Shown here: positions 11,130 to 23,102 of the stretch, one piece after another | How positions within the stretch are numbered: position 1 is the first letter of the stretch | Layout: each line of letters begins with the position of its first letter | NCBI RefSeq assembly: GCF_029852145.1 | Contig: NC_079972.1 | Location: 1,822,901 to 1,886,900, forward strand | Reading direction: 5' to 3' | Source: Microplitis mediator | Lineage: Eukaryota > Arthropoda > Insecta > Hymenoptera > Braconidae | Length of the DNA stretch: 64,000 nt | Program-made: the position numbers and the translations under genes | Notes under the pieces: generated by a model | Databases searched by the model: none | The model's input: the letters and a program-made list of their open reading frames with translations, nothing else | Told to the model about the DNA's origin: nothing

Positions 11130-11950
11130 TCGGCGATGGCTTATTGAACAGATAAGTTCAGGATATTTTTTTGTAGGGAATTGAACGCTCTACAAAGAAA
11201 GTCTCTTATCATTTTTTAATAAATCCATCTGTTCAAAAGTTATTGGAGCTCGAAGTCAAGTTAGAGTAAATTTCGAGATCTTTTTACTTTTCCGGCGAAA
11301 CTATCGGACTTATCATAAAATGTCGTGAGATCTTTTTTGTCGACAATTTTATTTCCTACAAATTATTATCAGTTAAATTTTTTAGAATTCCGCATTGTGT
11401 TCTAGTTATTTTCATTTTAATTTCAAGCTCTTAAAAAAGTAGTGTTCTGATCGATTTTAAGAGCTTGGCATTAAAATGGAAATAACTAGAAAACAATGCA
11501 GAGTTTGAAAAAAATTTATCAATAATAATTAGTAGGAAATAAAATTGTCTACCAAAAAGATCTCAAGACATTTTATGATAAGTCCGATAGTTTCGCCGGA
11601 AAAGTAAAAAGATCTCGAAATTTACTCTAACTTGACCTCGAGCTCCAATAACTTTTGAACAGATGGATATATCAAAAAATGATAAGAGACTTTCTTTGTA
11701 GAGCGTTCAATTCCCTACAAAAAATATATCCTGAACTTATCTGTTCAATAAGCCGTCGCCGAGGTATAAAATTCCAAAATTAACATTTTTTTTTCCCATG
11801 TTATTTAAATGGAAAATAGAAAATCGTGAATCGCCACCTTTAAATATTGATATTAAGGTCTCATATTTTAACAGGGTCTTTGTCTAGAGATACTCTGTCG
11901 ATTTTTCAATGTTCTTCAAGAAAAAAAAAAAAGTCGATTTTTTGAGACAC
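11130..11950. mobile_element. Foldback element, TAGGGTG family
   Basis: A large palindrome centred near 11,435: ttcaaaagttattggagctc at about 11,231 is mirrored near 11,640, and aaactatcggacttatcat near 11,298 near 11,580. It ends gacactctaattta, the inverse of the family terminus. Non-coding. Confidence 0.7.
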
Positions 11951-11959
11951 TCTAATTTA

Positions 11960-12800
11960 TATTAGGGTGTTTCAGAAAAAACAAATTTTTTTTTGGTATT
12001 CAAAAATTGAAAGTATACCTGATAATAAAAATTTTGGTGCCAATCCGAGCTCTTAATAATAATGTTAAGGTTTGCCTCAATCCATTTTTCTATTTTCCAT
12101 TTAAATAACATAGGAAAAAAATTTTTTTTTTTTTTAGAATTTTCTAGCTTACAGACCACTCAATGGATTTTTATGCGCAATGAAATTTTGTGTAGGAAAT
12201 TAAACACTCTACAAAAAAAGTCTCGTATCATTTTTTGATAAATCCCACTGTTCAAAAGTTATTTAAGCTTCAAGTCAAATTTATAGTAAATTTTGAGATT
12301 TTTTCACTTTCTGGCAAAACTATGAGTCTTATTACAAAATGTGATAGAAACTTTTTTGTAGGTAATTTTATTCCTTACAAATTATTACAAATAAAATTTT
12401 TCGAAATTCCACATTGTTTTCAATTTATTTTCATTTCAATGTCAAGCTCTTAAAATTAATCAAAAATCTATTTTTTTAAGAGCTTGACATTTAAATAGAA
12501 ATAAGTTAAAAACAACACAGAATTTCGAAAAACTTTATTCGTAATAACTTGTAAGGAATAAAATTATCTACAAAAAGTTTCTTTAACATTTTTTAATAAG
12601 ACTGATAGTTTCGCTGGAAAAGTAAAAAAATCTCAAAATTAACTATAAATTTGACTTGAAGCTTCAATAACTTTTGAACCGTGGGATTTATCAAAAAACG
12701 ATAAGAAACTTTTTTTGTAGAACGTTCAATTTCCTACGAGAAAATTTATTGTGCATAAAAATCCGTTGATTGGCTTATGAGCTGAAAAATTCTAAAAAAA
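11960..12800. mobile_element. Foldback element, TAGGGTG family
   Basis: Starts ttagggtgtttcagaaaaaac. The palindrome is centred near 12,455, where tcaagctcttaaaa and ttttaagagcttga face each other; arms extend to about 12,180 and 12,760. Cut on the right by a family A repeat at 12,801. Confidence 0.7.
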
Positions 12801-13792
12801 ATCTGGGCGTCGGTTGACCCTGCGGGCCAGCCCCAAAACTTCCCGCTGTTTTCGAGCTCAAAGAGCTTGAAAACATCACTGTGAATATATTTTCGAGCTC
12901 TTCGAGCTCCATATTACATGGAATCGTTTTTTTATGAGCTTTTCAAGCTCTAACAAGTTACGTTTTATGCTAGAATTTGAAAAGTTAAGAATCGAAAATC
13001 ATTAATGAAGAAGCGGCTTTTAAATTTTTATTATCGATTATGTTCTCTGAAATAAATGTGTTAAGGCAGAAATCAATGTCAGTGATCAAAATCAAGATTT
13101 AAATGAGTTTTGACTTAGGTCAGAGCAATAATATATGGAATATCCGAGAAAAACATTGAAGACTGGGTTTTTTCAATTTTTTGCTGACAATATGTTTAAA
13201 ACTAAGGAACAAGTTATATGACATTATCTGATGATCGGAAGAGACTATATAGAGAAAGAGTTGGTATGATTTCAGACACATTTTAGCACATTATATTTTG
13301 ATTTATCTGGAAAAAATAATATAAAATGTTATTTTTTTAACGTTTCAGCGCCGATATCTTTTGAACTAATTAACCGATTTTGACGTTTGAGGTGGCAATC
13401 GGCGCATTTTCTTGGATTCTAGAGCTGATAAAATTTTAATATTGATCGGATGAGTCACTTCAAAGATAATCGAAAAAAATCGTTTTTTATCATTTCTTTC
13501 GCCATCGATATCTCTCAAACAAATTAACCGATTGAGATGGTTAAGGTGGCATTCGACGCGGCTTATATAGTTCTAGAGCTGATTAGGTTTTGAAGTCGAT
13601 CGTTTAAGTCGTTTCTGAGAAATCACTAAAAAACTAAAAAAAAAAATTTTTTTTTTTTCGTAATTCGCCAATATTTTCGAGTCTGCTTGATCAAATGATC
13701 TGAAATTTTCAGGAAAGTTGCGGGCCAACAAGCATATTATCTGTAAAAAATTAAAAAAACACAGTTTCTACTATTTTTCTCGTAAATTACAT
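12801..13792 (+). mobile_element. Family A modular repeat, copy 1 (3'-truncated)
   Basis: Starts with ggttgaccctgcgggccag and aaaacttcccgctgttttcg, then the family's ~150-bp modules (cgatatctctcgaac, gaggtggcattcgacgcg, ttctagagctgattag). It lacks the CA tract and the right terminus seen in the complete copy at 24,385-25,618. Confidence 0.7.
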
Positions 13793-13794
13793 AT

Positions 13795-14246
13795 GGGGCA
13801 TTCCATGCCAAATCACCGAGGTTTTGACCTGACCCCCTTCGATTTCGCTAAAACTTTTTTATCATTTTTTATCCTACCAAAGACATTTTTCTGAGTTTTT
13901 TCGGATTTTTTTACCCGACCTAAAAAAAGTTACGGATTTTTGAAAAAAAACCGCTCTTTGTTATTTAAATTGTTACAACTTTCTCACAAATTAAACTTTC
14001 GGCACATTTTTTTTTTTTTTCAAAATTTGTGTTTTTAAATGTAGTTTTCAGAAAAAAATACAAAAAATTTTTTCGAAAGTCACGTTATATGAAATATTTT
14101 AGTTTTTTCAGAAAAACCGTCATTTTTTCGAAGTCCGAAACCTTCGATTCTTAATTTTTTTGCCGCTTCATCATTAATGATTTTCGCTTCTTTACTTGTC
14201 AAAATTTAGCAAAAATCGTTACTTGTTGGAGATTAAAAATCCCACC
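13795..14246. repeat. Left part of a dispersed repeat (ggcattccat end)
   Basis: Begins ggggcattccatgccaaatca. The inverse of this end (atggaatgacctata) occurs at 18,765-18,780, so 13,795-18,780 may be one element split by later insertions. Contains homopolymer-rich words ('ttttttcaaaatttg') and no coding frame. Confidence 0.4.
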
Positions 14247-14860
14247 CGGGAAAAAAAGTTCTTATAAGATCATATATAAATCATATACAAGTGACTTATG
14301 TAAAGTTTTATAATGAAATTGGTCCTATAAAAACTTATATGACCTTATAAAATCTTATATAATCGGGTCACCGATCCGACTAATGTTCTGCCTCAATGCT
14401 GCTCAACTTTGATGATCGCTTGATTGCCGTCTGGTTCTCTAGTCTGCTTTACCCTTATAAGTATTTAACAATCTATATCATTACTTAAATCAAATGATCA
14501 AATTGATACATCCTACATCAATAATGCACCAAATATGATCAAATTTTATCACATTAGTGTTTTATATAAAATTATAAGTTTCTTTAAGATAACCTGCTTA
14601 TAAGACCATAGAAATTTATATATATAAGAATCATAAAACTATATCAAGTTTTATATAATCATATATGATTTTATATAACCGTATTAAACTCTTTTGTAAT
14701 CATACAAATTTATTTATAACTTCATATAAAATCACATAAATTTTTATTAATTATCTGAATTCTTAGAAGGATTTTATAAGGTCATATAAGATTTCATATG
14801 ATAATATATGATCATACATGATTATGTATAATCATATAAAACGTACTCTTGTAATTTCAC
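14247..14860. mobile_element. Degenerate-word element (tataagatcatata type)
   Basis: Starts cacccgggaaaaaaagttc, the same terminus as the element at 3199, but is filled with variants of ataagatcatataaatcata. About 600 bp, extremely AT-rich, self-complementary at all offsets. No coding frame. Confidence 0.5.
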
Positions 14861-14872
14861 AATGTTATACAC

Positions 14873-15474
14873 TTATCCAAAAAATTAAAGGAACAAGAAA
14901 ATTTCATAAATTTTTTAGTGATTTTTGGAAGGCTGTATTTTCATGAAAAATGATCGTATCGGAAAAATTAAAAAAGCAAATTGAAGCTTAAAATCTTTAG
15001 CTTAAAGATCATTCAGCAAAATATTTTTTTGAGCCACGGTTTTTGCGGAATCATAAGAAAAAGGTCGAGACAAAATTTTTCTAAATTTGTTGGTTTTGTT
15101 TTTTAGGTCTACGGGGCCGGGAAAATTAAAAAAAAAAAAAAACAAATTCGTGGCTCGTTTAGGAAATTCATTCAGCTACAATTTGCTTTTTTTTGTTTCT
15201 CTGCACGACAATTTGCTGCTGAGATATCAGCCTTCAAATGAAAAAGGATCCGTTTGTCTTTGATTATTGATATCTCAGCAAGTAATGATCACACAGTAAT
15301 TTAAAGGGCAGTTTAATGAACTTCAATAAATTCCCTACAAGCTCCATTTTCGATTTTTCGAAAAAAACTTTTTTTTTTCATCCTTGATATCCATTAGAAA
15401 ATCCCACAAAAAATGGCCATTTTCTGGTTTTTTAGTCAACTCATCTGCACTACTCTGCAAATATTGATAAAAAA
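14873..15474 (+). repeat. Dispersed ~590-bp repeat (family C), copy 2
   Basis: Matches 10,510-11,100 in order: ccaaaaaattaaaggaacaag, gtgatttttggaaggctgta, gatatcagccttcaaatg, actactctgcaaatattgat. Followed directly by a family A copy. Confidence 0.65.
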
Positions 15475-16271
15475 AATCTGTCTATCGGTTGACCCTGCGG
15501 GCCAGCCCTAAAACTTCCCGCTGTTTTCGAGCTCCTTGAGCTCGTAAACATTGTTGTGAATACATTTTCGAGCTCTTCGATCTCGAAAATACGTTTGTAT
15601 TCCATTGTTTTCGAATAAACCGATTTGTACCAATTCGTTCCCGACGATATCCCGCGAACGAATTAACCGATTGATACGGTTGAGGTGGCAATTGAAACCT
15701 TTTATCGAGTTCTAGAGCTGATTAGATCTTTGAATTGATCGATTCGATAGTTTCCGAAATATTCACGAAAAACGAAAAAAAACGATTTTTTTTCATTTTT
15801 TCGTCGACGATATCTCTCGAACGGATTATCCGATTATGACGGTTGAGGTGGCAATCGGCACGTTTTATTGAGGTCTAGAGCTGATCAAATTTTGGGAATG
15901 ATAGGTTTAGTCGTTTCGACAATATTTGCAAAAAACCGTTTTCTACTGTTTCTTTCGTCGACGATATCTTTTGAACGGATTATCTGATTGAGACGTTCTT
16001 GGTGGCAATCGAAAGCTTTCATCGAGTTCTAAAACTGATTAGATTTTAGAATTGATCGATTCAATAGTTTTCATAATATCTAAAAAAACGAAAAAAAAAT
16101 TTTTTTTTTTCCGTATTTCTTAAATATCTCAGAGTTTATTTGACTAAAAGGTCTAAAATGTTCTTGAAAATCTAAGTTCAGAAGATATCTTTCGAATGCC
16201 GCAAGAACCATCTAAATCGGTTCATTCATCAAAAAGATATGAGAGGTTTACATCCACACACACACACACAC

Positions 16272-18282
16272 TCCTGGTATGGATTGAGTACCAAACATGG
16301 CGTTGAAGACAGCCATAAAGGCAGCACCATCAATGTTCTTGGACATGTACAATACATGTCTCAAGGAAGTTAATTTCCCTGAGAAGTGGAAATGGCAGAG
16401 GTTAGTGCTCCTACCCAAGGGGAAAAAGCCTCCGGACGAACCATCGTCCTATCGTCCACTCTGCATGCTGGATACAGTCGGTAAGATCTACGAGCGGGTC
16501 ATCCGCAATAGGATTGAGAAAATTGTCGATCCTCTGCTGGCAGATGACCAATATGGCTTCAGGAAGTCGCGCTCCACCCTGGATGCGATCAACAAAGTGG
16601 TGAATATAGCCAAAGAAGCTGTCTCGGGAAAGAGGTATACGAGAGGATCTAAGCAGTACTGCATGATCGCTACTCTTGATATTAAAAATGCCTTCAACTC
16701 GGCGAGATGGAAGTGTATCATGGAGGCCCTCAAGAAGCTCAACGTCCCATGGTACCTTCAGAGGATAGTGACGAGTTACCTGAGTGACAGGTATCTCATG
16801 TACGACACAGAAGATGGACCGAAGACGTACAGAGTGAGTGGAGGAGTTCCTCAAGGCTCAGTCCTGGGTCCTCTTTTGTGGATCATAATGTACAACGCAC
16901 TATTGCTACTGAGACTACCTCGAGGGGTAAATCTGGTGGCATTCGCAGACGACGTAGCGGTGGAGATCGTCTCGAAACTCCGAGAGGAAATAATTGCGCC
17001 CTTCGAACGGGCTTTCGAAGAGATCGGCAAGTGGATGTCCTCCGTCGGACTGCAGCTTGCGGAACATAAGATGGAGGCTCTTTTTGTGACCAGCAGGAAG
17101 GCGACGTAGACGGTTAGGTTCAGAGTTGGTGACAGCGAGATCACATCTCAGCCGTTCATCCGGTATCTTGGCGTGACGTTGGACGCCAGGCTCAAGCTCA
17201 AAGAACACGTAGAGCAAATCAGCGCCAAAGCCGCTGTGGTGGCAACCACATTGTCTCGGCTTATGCCCAATGTTGGTGGCCCCAGGCAGAAAAGGAGACA
17301 GCTGATGTCTTCCGTGACTACCTCAGTGCTCACCTATGGCATACCCATATGGACTGATGCACTGCTGGTGGACAAGTACCATAGGATGGCAGCAGCGCCT
17401 TACCGGATCAGTGCTTTAAGGGTGGCCTGTGCTTTTCGCACAGTCTCCACGGATGCTATAAACGTCCTCGCGGGAATGGTTCCCATTGAGCTACTGGCTA
17501 AGGAACGGAGGTCGCTGTACCAGCAGAAGTCAGCTGAGGCGAGGATCGAGGCAAGAGAACTGAGCCTCGATCGCTGGCAACGGATGTGGGATACCTCCAC
17601 TAAAGGACGATGAAGACATCGACTTATCCCGAATGTGGAGAAATGGGTGAAACGACTATACGGAGAACTCAATTTCTATCTCACACAGGTGCTCTCCGGG
17701 CACGGGTGCTTCCGGAAGTACCTTCATAAATTTAACTATGAAGATGCTACAGATTGTCCAACGTGCCTCGGAGTTGATGAGGATGCCGAGCACACTTTCT
17801 TCGAGTGCCCGCGCTTCAGTGCTACTCGAAGCACCGTCGAGAAGGAGCTGAATATACGTCTGACCCCGGAGAACCTAGTGGAACAGATATTGTCGTCGGA
17901 GGCGGCATGGAAGGCCATAAGTGCCTTCGCTGCTGTCGTGATGAAGGAATTGCGCAGACGAGAGCGCGAGAGAAAGAAGATGACGCCAGAACAACAGACA
18001 GCCCAGGAGATAGCAAGGAACGCCAACCCCTAATCCACTCAGACCAACCACAGTGGGACGGGGGACGTAACGTTGCTTGACAACGATGGAGGAAGAGCTA
18101 CGGCTAACGGCCTCTCCCGCGAAGTAATACCTATCGGTGGTGCCGCGAGAGAATCAAAAGGCCACAGAGGAAGAGAGAGAGAAATCTCGGGTTTAGTCAG
18201 TAAGGTGGTGTGCCATCAGCCCGACACGCGGGACACCCGCGTCTATCAGTGCATAAAGCATTCGCCCTAAACTCTTCATTAT
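16272..18282 (+). mobile_element. R1-clade non-LTR retrotransposon, 5'-truncated, inserted in (CA)n
   Basis: One reading frame runs from 16,297 to 18,033, broken by two in-frame stops (TAG 17,107-17,109; TGA 17,611-17,613). It encodes reverse transcriptase blocks (QYGFRKSRSTLDAI, ATLDIKNAFNSARW, GGVPQGSVLGPLLW, FADDVA catalytic pair), a thumb region (IRYLGVTLD) and a C-terminal zinc knuckle (CPTCLGVDEDAEHTFFEC). The endonuclease and ORF1 are absent. Both flanks are CA repeats: 16,255-16,271 and 18,286 onward, matching the known (AC)n preference of Waldo/Mino-like R1-clade elements. Dead copy because of the stops and truncation. Shadow frames on the minus strand are ignored. Confidence 0.85.
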
Positions 18283-18284
18283 AA

Positions 18285-18366
<82 letters not shown>

Positions 18367-18379
18367 TACATACATACAG
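18283..18379. repeat. (CA)n(CATA)n microsatellite
   Basis: About 75 bases of uninterrupted CA followed by catacata units; part of family A copy 2. The open frame of Val-Cys repeats on the minus strand is an artefact of the tract. Confidence 0.95.
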
Positions 18380-18479
18380 ACATCGCTCTGAAAATGTCAG
18401 AATAGCATCCTAGCACCATCAAATGTCGACATATGATGAAAACCCGGTTTTTGAATAAATCAAAAGTATCCCATTGAAC

Positions 18480-18790
18480 GAAAAACTAATTTTTTGTTAA
18501 AAAAATGGCCAAAAAAAAATTTTTAATTTGTTTGTTTCTGATTTTGAATTTTTCTTCAGAAAGAGCGTTGAAAATAAAAAAAAGTAACCCCCGTGACGTG
18601 AGATTATCACAACTATAGTCAAAGTTATATCCTTTTTAAGCAAAAATGATAACTCCGGAATGATTGGAGATAAAGAGCTAAAAATTTAGCTGAGGACGTC
18701 TTTCTACATGTATGAAAACTCAAAAAAAATCGAAGAGGGTCACCGTCGCAATGTTGTTGAATTGATATGGAATGACCTATATACAAACTG
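18480..18790. repeat. Right part of the ggcattccat-ended repeat
   Basis: Ends gatatggaatgacctatata, inverse of the end at 13,795. Contains gaagagggtcaccgtcgcaa near 18,732. No coding frame. Confidence 0.35.
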
Positions 18791-18830
18791 AATGAAAATT
18801 CATTACATACGATGATACTTTGTTAGGCAG

Positions 18831-20268
18831 TGATGAGAAGATTAAAAAAGAAAAAGAAACAATTTATGGAACACATTGGAAATTGGAAGGAAGGTCAACT
18901 GTTTTACTGGAAATTAACCGCTATTCCACTACTCCCTGCAGCAAATATTAATGACGCTTTTGATTGGTTACTAGCAAATACAGTTGCAGAAGTATTAAAC
19001 GAATTCACTGATTTAATTGCATACTTCCGTAGTTGGTGGTTACAACGAGTAACACCTATTAAATTAACTGTTTTTATCCTAGAAGATATAACCAACAACG
19101 GTATAGAAGCATACCATCGAACCTTACAAAAAAAATTTGGCAGTCACCCTTCACTTTGGCAATTAACAAGTAAAGCGTAATTTGTTTATCATGTAATAAT
19201 ATTTTTACATAAAATTTTATTTCACTATAAAAATTATTTATGTCATCATACAGCTTGTCTACGCAACTTGCAGAGCATCACGCGGATTGAGTGGACAGTA
19301 GCATGCATGGGGTATTCCGTTCGGCGTCAGACCGAAAATCGCTATTTTAAGTTGAAAGGAATACGGCGTAGAGCATGGACGTTATACTCGCAAAATATTT
19401 TGGAAATACCGACATTTTTTGCTTGTGCTAATAATTTTTTGCGAGTATTCCAAAGTCGACCTCTCATAAGTGAAATAAATCAAGTTGATCTTGTTTTGAA
19501 TATACCACACCATAATGTCAGTATGTATTTTTTTAAAATATTTTTTTATTTTAGCTCCATTGAAAGTATAACTATCATAGTCTTTTCACCCAGCCAAAAA
19601 GAAGCTGCTCTGATGATTTTTTTAAATTTATATACATTGTTATAGGAATTAATCCGATTCCCCACGACAATGGAGTTATGCCAATAGGTAATGGTCCTTT
19701 TGATATTCCGATGATACCTGCGGATGCCCCAATAATTGGTGTCATCATTTTTTTGCGTAAGATATTACTATACTATTTACAATATATAAGGGAAACATAT
19801 ATCATAAAACCACTTTTTTTTTCAAATCACAGATATTGTAACTGTGATAATAAATTATCTTTTTTGATCTAGGATAACTTAAACTTATTTATGCTGTACG
19901 TGACATATGTAAGCTTAAAACTTCAGGCTCAAGCTTAATGCATATTTTATAACTCATTGTTTTAGAAATTGTTTTGGGAACTACTAAGCCTGGTGCTGTA
20001 ATAATTTTATTATTATCATCACAAATTTGTAATTCTTGCTTTATTTTTAGTACGAAATTTGAATCAATCGAAATGTTCGATATGTAACGCAAGGGTTTGT
20101 AATTACATTAGTTTGCCATGCTGGCATTGGTTTGGGTGCGGTCAATGTGCTGAAAATGTTAGAGAACTGGTAAACAATGAGCAAGCCGATTTGAGATGCG
20201 CGCAGTGTGCAAATATTGTGGCAGTATTCAAGGAAATAAATGTAAGCACTCGTATTTTAAGTTTATAA
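18831..20268 (+). CDS. MULE-transposase-like C-terminus joined to a RING finger, four 3' exons
   Basis: Exons 18,831-19,169, 19,254-19,520, 19,646-19,756 and 20,051-20,268 splice in phase with GT/AG borders; introns are 84, 125 and 294 nt. The first exon has a block NGIEAYHRTLQKKFGSHPSLW, which resembles the C-terminal region of insect Mutator-like transposase proteins. The last exon has a C3HC4 RING: CSIC, CWHW, CGQC, CAQC with standard spacing, the fold of E3 ubiquitin ligases. The frame then reaches a stop at 20,266-20,268, or uses the donor GTAAGC at about 20,241 to continue. The 5' part, including any DDE catalytic core, is missing; sequence before 18,831 is repeat. No internal stops, so the exons may be intact. 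It could be a domesticated gene or a transposon gene carrying a RING. Confidence 0.6.
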
Positions 20269-20750
20269 TAATGTAATATCTCGCGCTAGAGAATGTGACT
20301 ATAACAATAATTGTATTATGAACTTTAATCGATAGATATTTAATCGTAATTCTAATTTTTTTTTTCAATTGAATCCTTTAAACTTCTTATAATCATGTAG
20401 AGGTAGCTAATCGAAAAACAAAATTAAATATCGATTAACTCCTCTATGTAGAATTGTAATAACTGTTCTTTAGGTTTATATCCATTGTTTAGTAATTTTT
20501 ACCCACGATATGGATCAAAAATGATTTTGGGGATTTAAATTGCCTTGCTTATCGAGTATTTTGATGATTGGGGAAAAATTTTTTCATAATTTAAGATTTG
20601 GAATATATGTCTGTTTATATGCTGTGAAAAAATATTTTTCATATTGCTTAATTTTTTTTACAGATAACATAGAATAGGATGGAATTAATTAGATTCAAAG
20701 CCACATGATAAAATATATTGAATAAACATTTAAAATTTGTTCCGATCCTG
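20269..20750. other. AT-rich non-coding DNA
   Basis: No frames, structured repeats or gene signals recognised beyond the end of the RING exon. Confidence 0.4.
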
Positions 20751-20754
20751 ACAA

Positions 20755-20920
20755 TGAATTAACTCCAAACCATACTCCGAGGACTTAGGATCATAAAATA
20801 AGTTGATGTTTAATTACTATTTAGCGCTTTTTTTTTTTTTTTGGTGCTAAGTAGTTATTAAATATCAACTTATTATATGATCCTAAGTCCTCGGAGTATG
20901 GCTTTGGAGTTAAGATATTG
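20755..20920. repeat. Inverted-repeat (hairpin) element with ~70-bp arms
   Basis: Left arm ttaactccaaaccatactccg... is mirrored by cggagtatggctttggagttaa at the right; the centre is a poly-T tract at about 20,829. The words tattgaataaacattta occur just left (about 20,715) and right (about 20,915), possibly a long target duplication or a local repeat. Confidence 0.7.
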
Positions 20921-21485
20921 AATAAACATTTATAAAAATGAGAAATTATTTTTGTTATAATAACTTTAACTTAATTACTTAAAATAATTCAAATAATAAG
21001 ATGTCATTGTATTAATATATATGTTTTTTACTTATAAGTAAAAAAAATTTGTCCTGTTTTTATTGAGAAACAAAAAATAAAACAGATAATTTAAGCAAAT
21101 ATACAATTTTCTTGTTTAGTTGTTAATTGTTTTTAATGTTATATTTTCCGACCATTAAAATGAAATCATTTTAAGAACATTATTTAAGTTCAAACGTTAG
21201 ATTTACAATTATCTTCATTATTGTGAGTGTAAAAATTTAATTAGATAAATTTCGTTTTATTAATGTATTTCTAAACTTTTATTTCCCTTATTATCATCGA
21301 TAAATTTTATTAATGTCATTTAAATTAAAATTTCTTAGTACACATAATTTTTATTATTACAATCTTTAAAATTGAAATTATTCAATTTAATTTCAGAATT
21401 CCGAAAATTCTTTATTATTCATATACTTGTTTTAAATCTGCAGTTTATTCTCATGATAATAGTAATTGTATAATAAAAATGTACT
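20921..21485. other. AT-rich non-coding DNA
   Basis: Nothing recognisable: no frame, no clear repeat structure. Confidence 0.4.
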
Positions 21486-21800
21486 TACCGACCGACGCTA
21501 AACCTTGGCCACGCTTCGGCTGGCGATCATTTTGCTTTTTGACACTTTTGCTAGCCGTACTTCTGTTTCTCGTCACTTTGGTTAGCGCTCAGTTTGCTCT
21601 TTGAAATTTTGGCTAGAGAAACTTCTGTTGTCCGTCACTTTAGCATTAGGTCGGTTTGTTATTTTAAATTTTAGCTCATGTTCCGTTTGCTTTTTGATAT
21701 TTTGGCTAGGTGTCACTATCACTCATAGACATTTTTGCTATAAGTCGTTTTGGGTAAACGTAATTGGGAGCCTTGGGTGCAAGCCGAGCCTGCACGCTTA
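21486..21800. repeat. Degenerate ~55-bp repeats
   Basis: Variants of cgtcactttggctagcgctc and tttgctttttgacattttggctag recur five or six times with heavy drift. The 66-codon frame at 21,601-21,801 is a by-product of the repeat. Confidence 0.5.
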
Positions 21801-22077
21801 GATATTATCTCGAAATAAACATTTACAACCTATGAAATTAAAAAAAATCACTGTAATGGTTGAAATGTAATATTAAAGAAAAATATTACTTTCATTTATT
21901 CACTTTTAAACATACTAGATCATTCAGCCAATTTTGATCCATTAATGAGTACAAGTCATTAACAGTAATGGTGATATTCAGTGTTGTTTTTAATTTTTTT
22001 TCTGGCGCACCCAAAATACCCTTAAAATTTGAATCAAATTCAAACTACAATATTTCAGTAATAACATGAATATCTAC

Positions 22078-22905
22078 CTTAAGATATGCCAAAGACTTTG
22101 GCGGATCATCTTTCTCATATTTAATTATTGACGAAACTGCGGCGTCAACTTCGTGATTGTTTGTATCACTTAAGCTTACTTCTTCCACTGGTAATGGCTT
22201 CACCCTAAGATTATCTTCGAATAATTCCGCCATAGAACGCTAAAAAACATAAAAGAGCATAGAATCGAAAAATAATGTTTCATTATTTTATGTTACGAGA
22301 ATAAAATAAAACAAAAATTTAAATAATAGACATGAGATTAACGTTCCTACATGATCAATTTCAACACCGTTGAAAATAGATTTTGAAGCAGCAATTTTTG
22401 GTGTAGCTACTGATGTAGATGGTAAATTACTTTCTTCGAAATCAATCATAGTACTGAGACAAAAAATTTTGTCATCTGGGAGATCTTCCCAATCGGAAGT
22501 GACGTCGCTGTCATCATCGATGGTATCCGTAACTATTTCTTCTTTTGGCTTGACTTCATTGAGATAATCAGTAATGATACGTGCCTCAACTTTTTTAACT
22601 GTGTTCTACCAAAATTCGGGAGTTATACTTTCTTGTACATTATGCCGCGTTTGCAGCATTGATGCCTCACTGAAATCATTACCATACCCGACCACTTTAT
22701 CAAATTGACGCATTGCAATTCCTCATATCATTCCTATCGGGTTATAAAAGCAATGATATGGTGGTAATCGTAAAATGCGATGCTGTGGATTGTAGTTTTT
22801 TAATAAATTTTCTATTTTGAAATCCACAGGTTCTTTATGCGCCGTAAACAGCTTATACAGCTGTGGTCTTTTCAACTTCGGGTCATAATCAATAGTCGTG
22901 TATCG
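22078..22905 (-). pseudogene. Degraded DDE (IS630/Tc1-like) transposase C-terminus with spliced acidic tail
   Basis: On the minus strand, 22,905 to 22,351 encodes HRILRLPPYHCFYNPIGMI and then TPEFW, the hallmark end of IS630/Tc1-type transposases (LPPYHC.LNPIE.IW). Two stops replace Trp and Lys positions (TGA after GMI; TAG after EFW), so this part is broken unless the second stop marks a splice acceptor at ttttggtag. It continues into a highly acidic segment (DDDSDVTSDWEDLPDD) and, through a 111-nt intron, into a second in-phase exon 22,239-22,078 rich in Glu and Asp. The 5' side is cut by a repeat at 22,905. Confidence 0.6.
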
Positions 22906-23056
22906 ACAAAGTCATAGGAAAATTTTTTTGAATTTTGAACTGTGAAAATTTAATTCCCGGATACTTTTCAAAATTCCCTGACATTTCCATGATATTTCCA
23001 GGTTGCATTAAATTCCCTGATAATTCCTGATATTCCCGGTTCGTGGCCACCCTGTT
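22905..23056. mobile_element. Degenerate-word element (ttccctgatatttcc type)
   Basis: Ends ggttcgtggccaccctgtt, and is filled with drifting copies of attccctgataattcc. Same design as the other degenerate-word elements: one distinctive terminus and low-complexity interior. It cuts the transposase remnant. Confidence 0.5.
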
Positions 23057-23102
23057 AAAAGATTAATATAGCCACAATAGATAAATACATTAGAATAATT
23101 AC

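Larger units (their letters stand above)
15475..18480 (+). mobile_element. Family A modular repeat, copy 2, carrying a LINE insertion
   Basis: Left end at 15,475-15,540 (ggttgaccctgcgggccag, aacttcccgctgttttcgag), then repeated modules to about 16,250, then a CA tract. The tract is interrupted by the R1-type retrotransposon and resumes at 18,286, followed by the family's right flank (gacatcgctctgaaaatgtc, gtcgacatatgatgaaaac). The 69-codon minus frame at 15,482-15,691 is not a gene. Confidence 0.75.

Noticed and set aside
16411..17672. Long minus-strand frames opposite the R1 reverse transcriptase
   Set aside because: Shadow frames of a GC-richer coding strand with no domain similarity.
18193..18375. 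Val-Cys repeat frame on the minus strand (and a similar one at 60,006-60,191)
   Set aside because: Translation of a (CA)n microsatellite.
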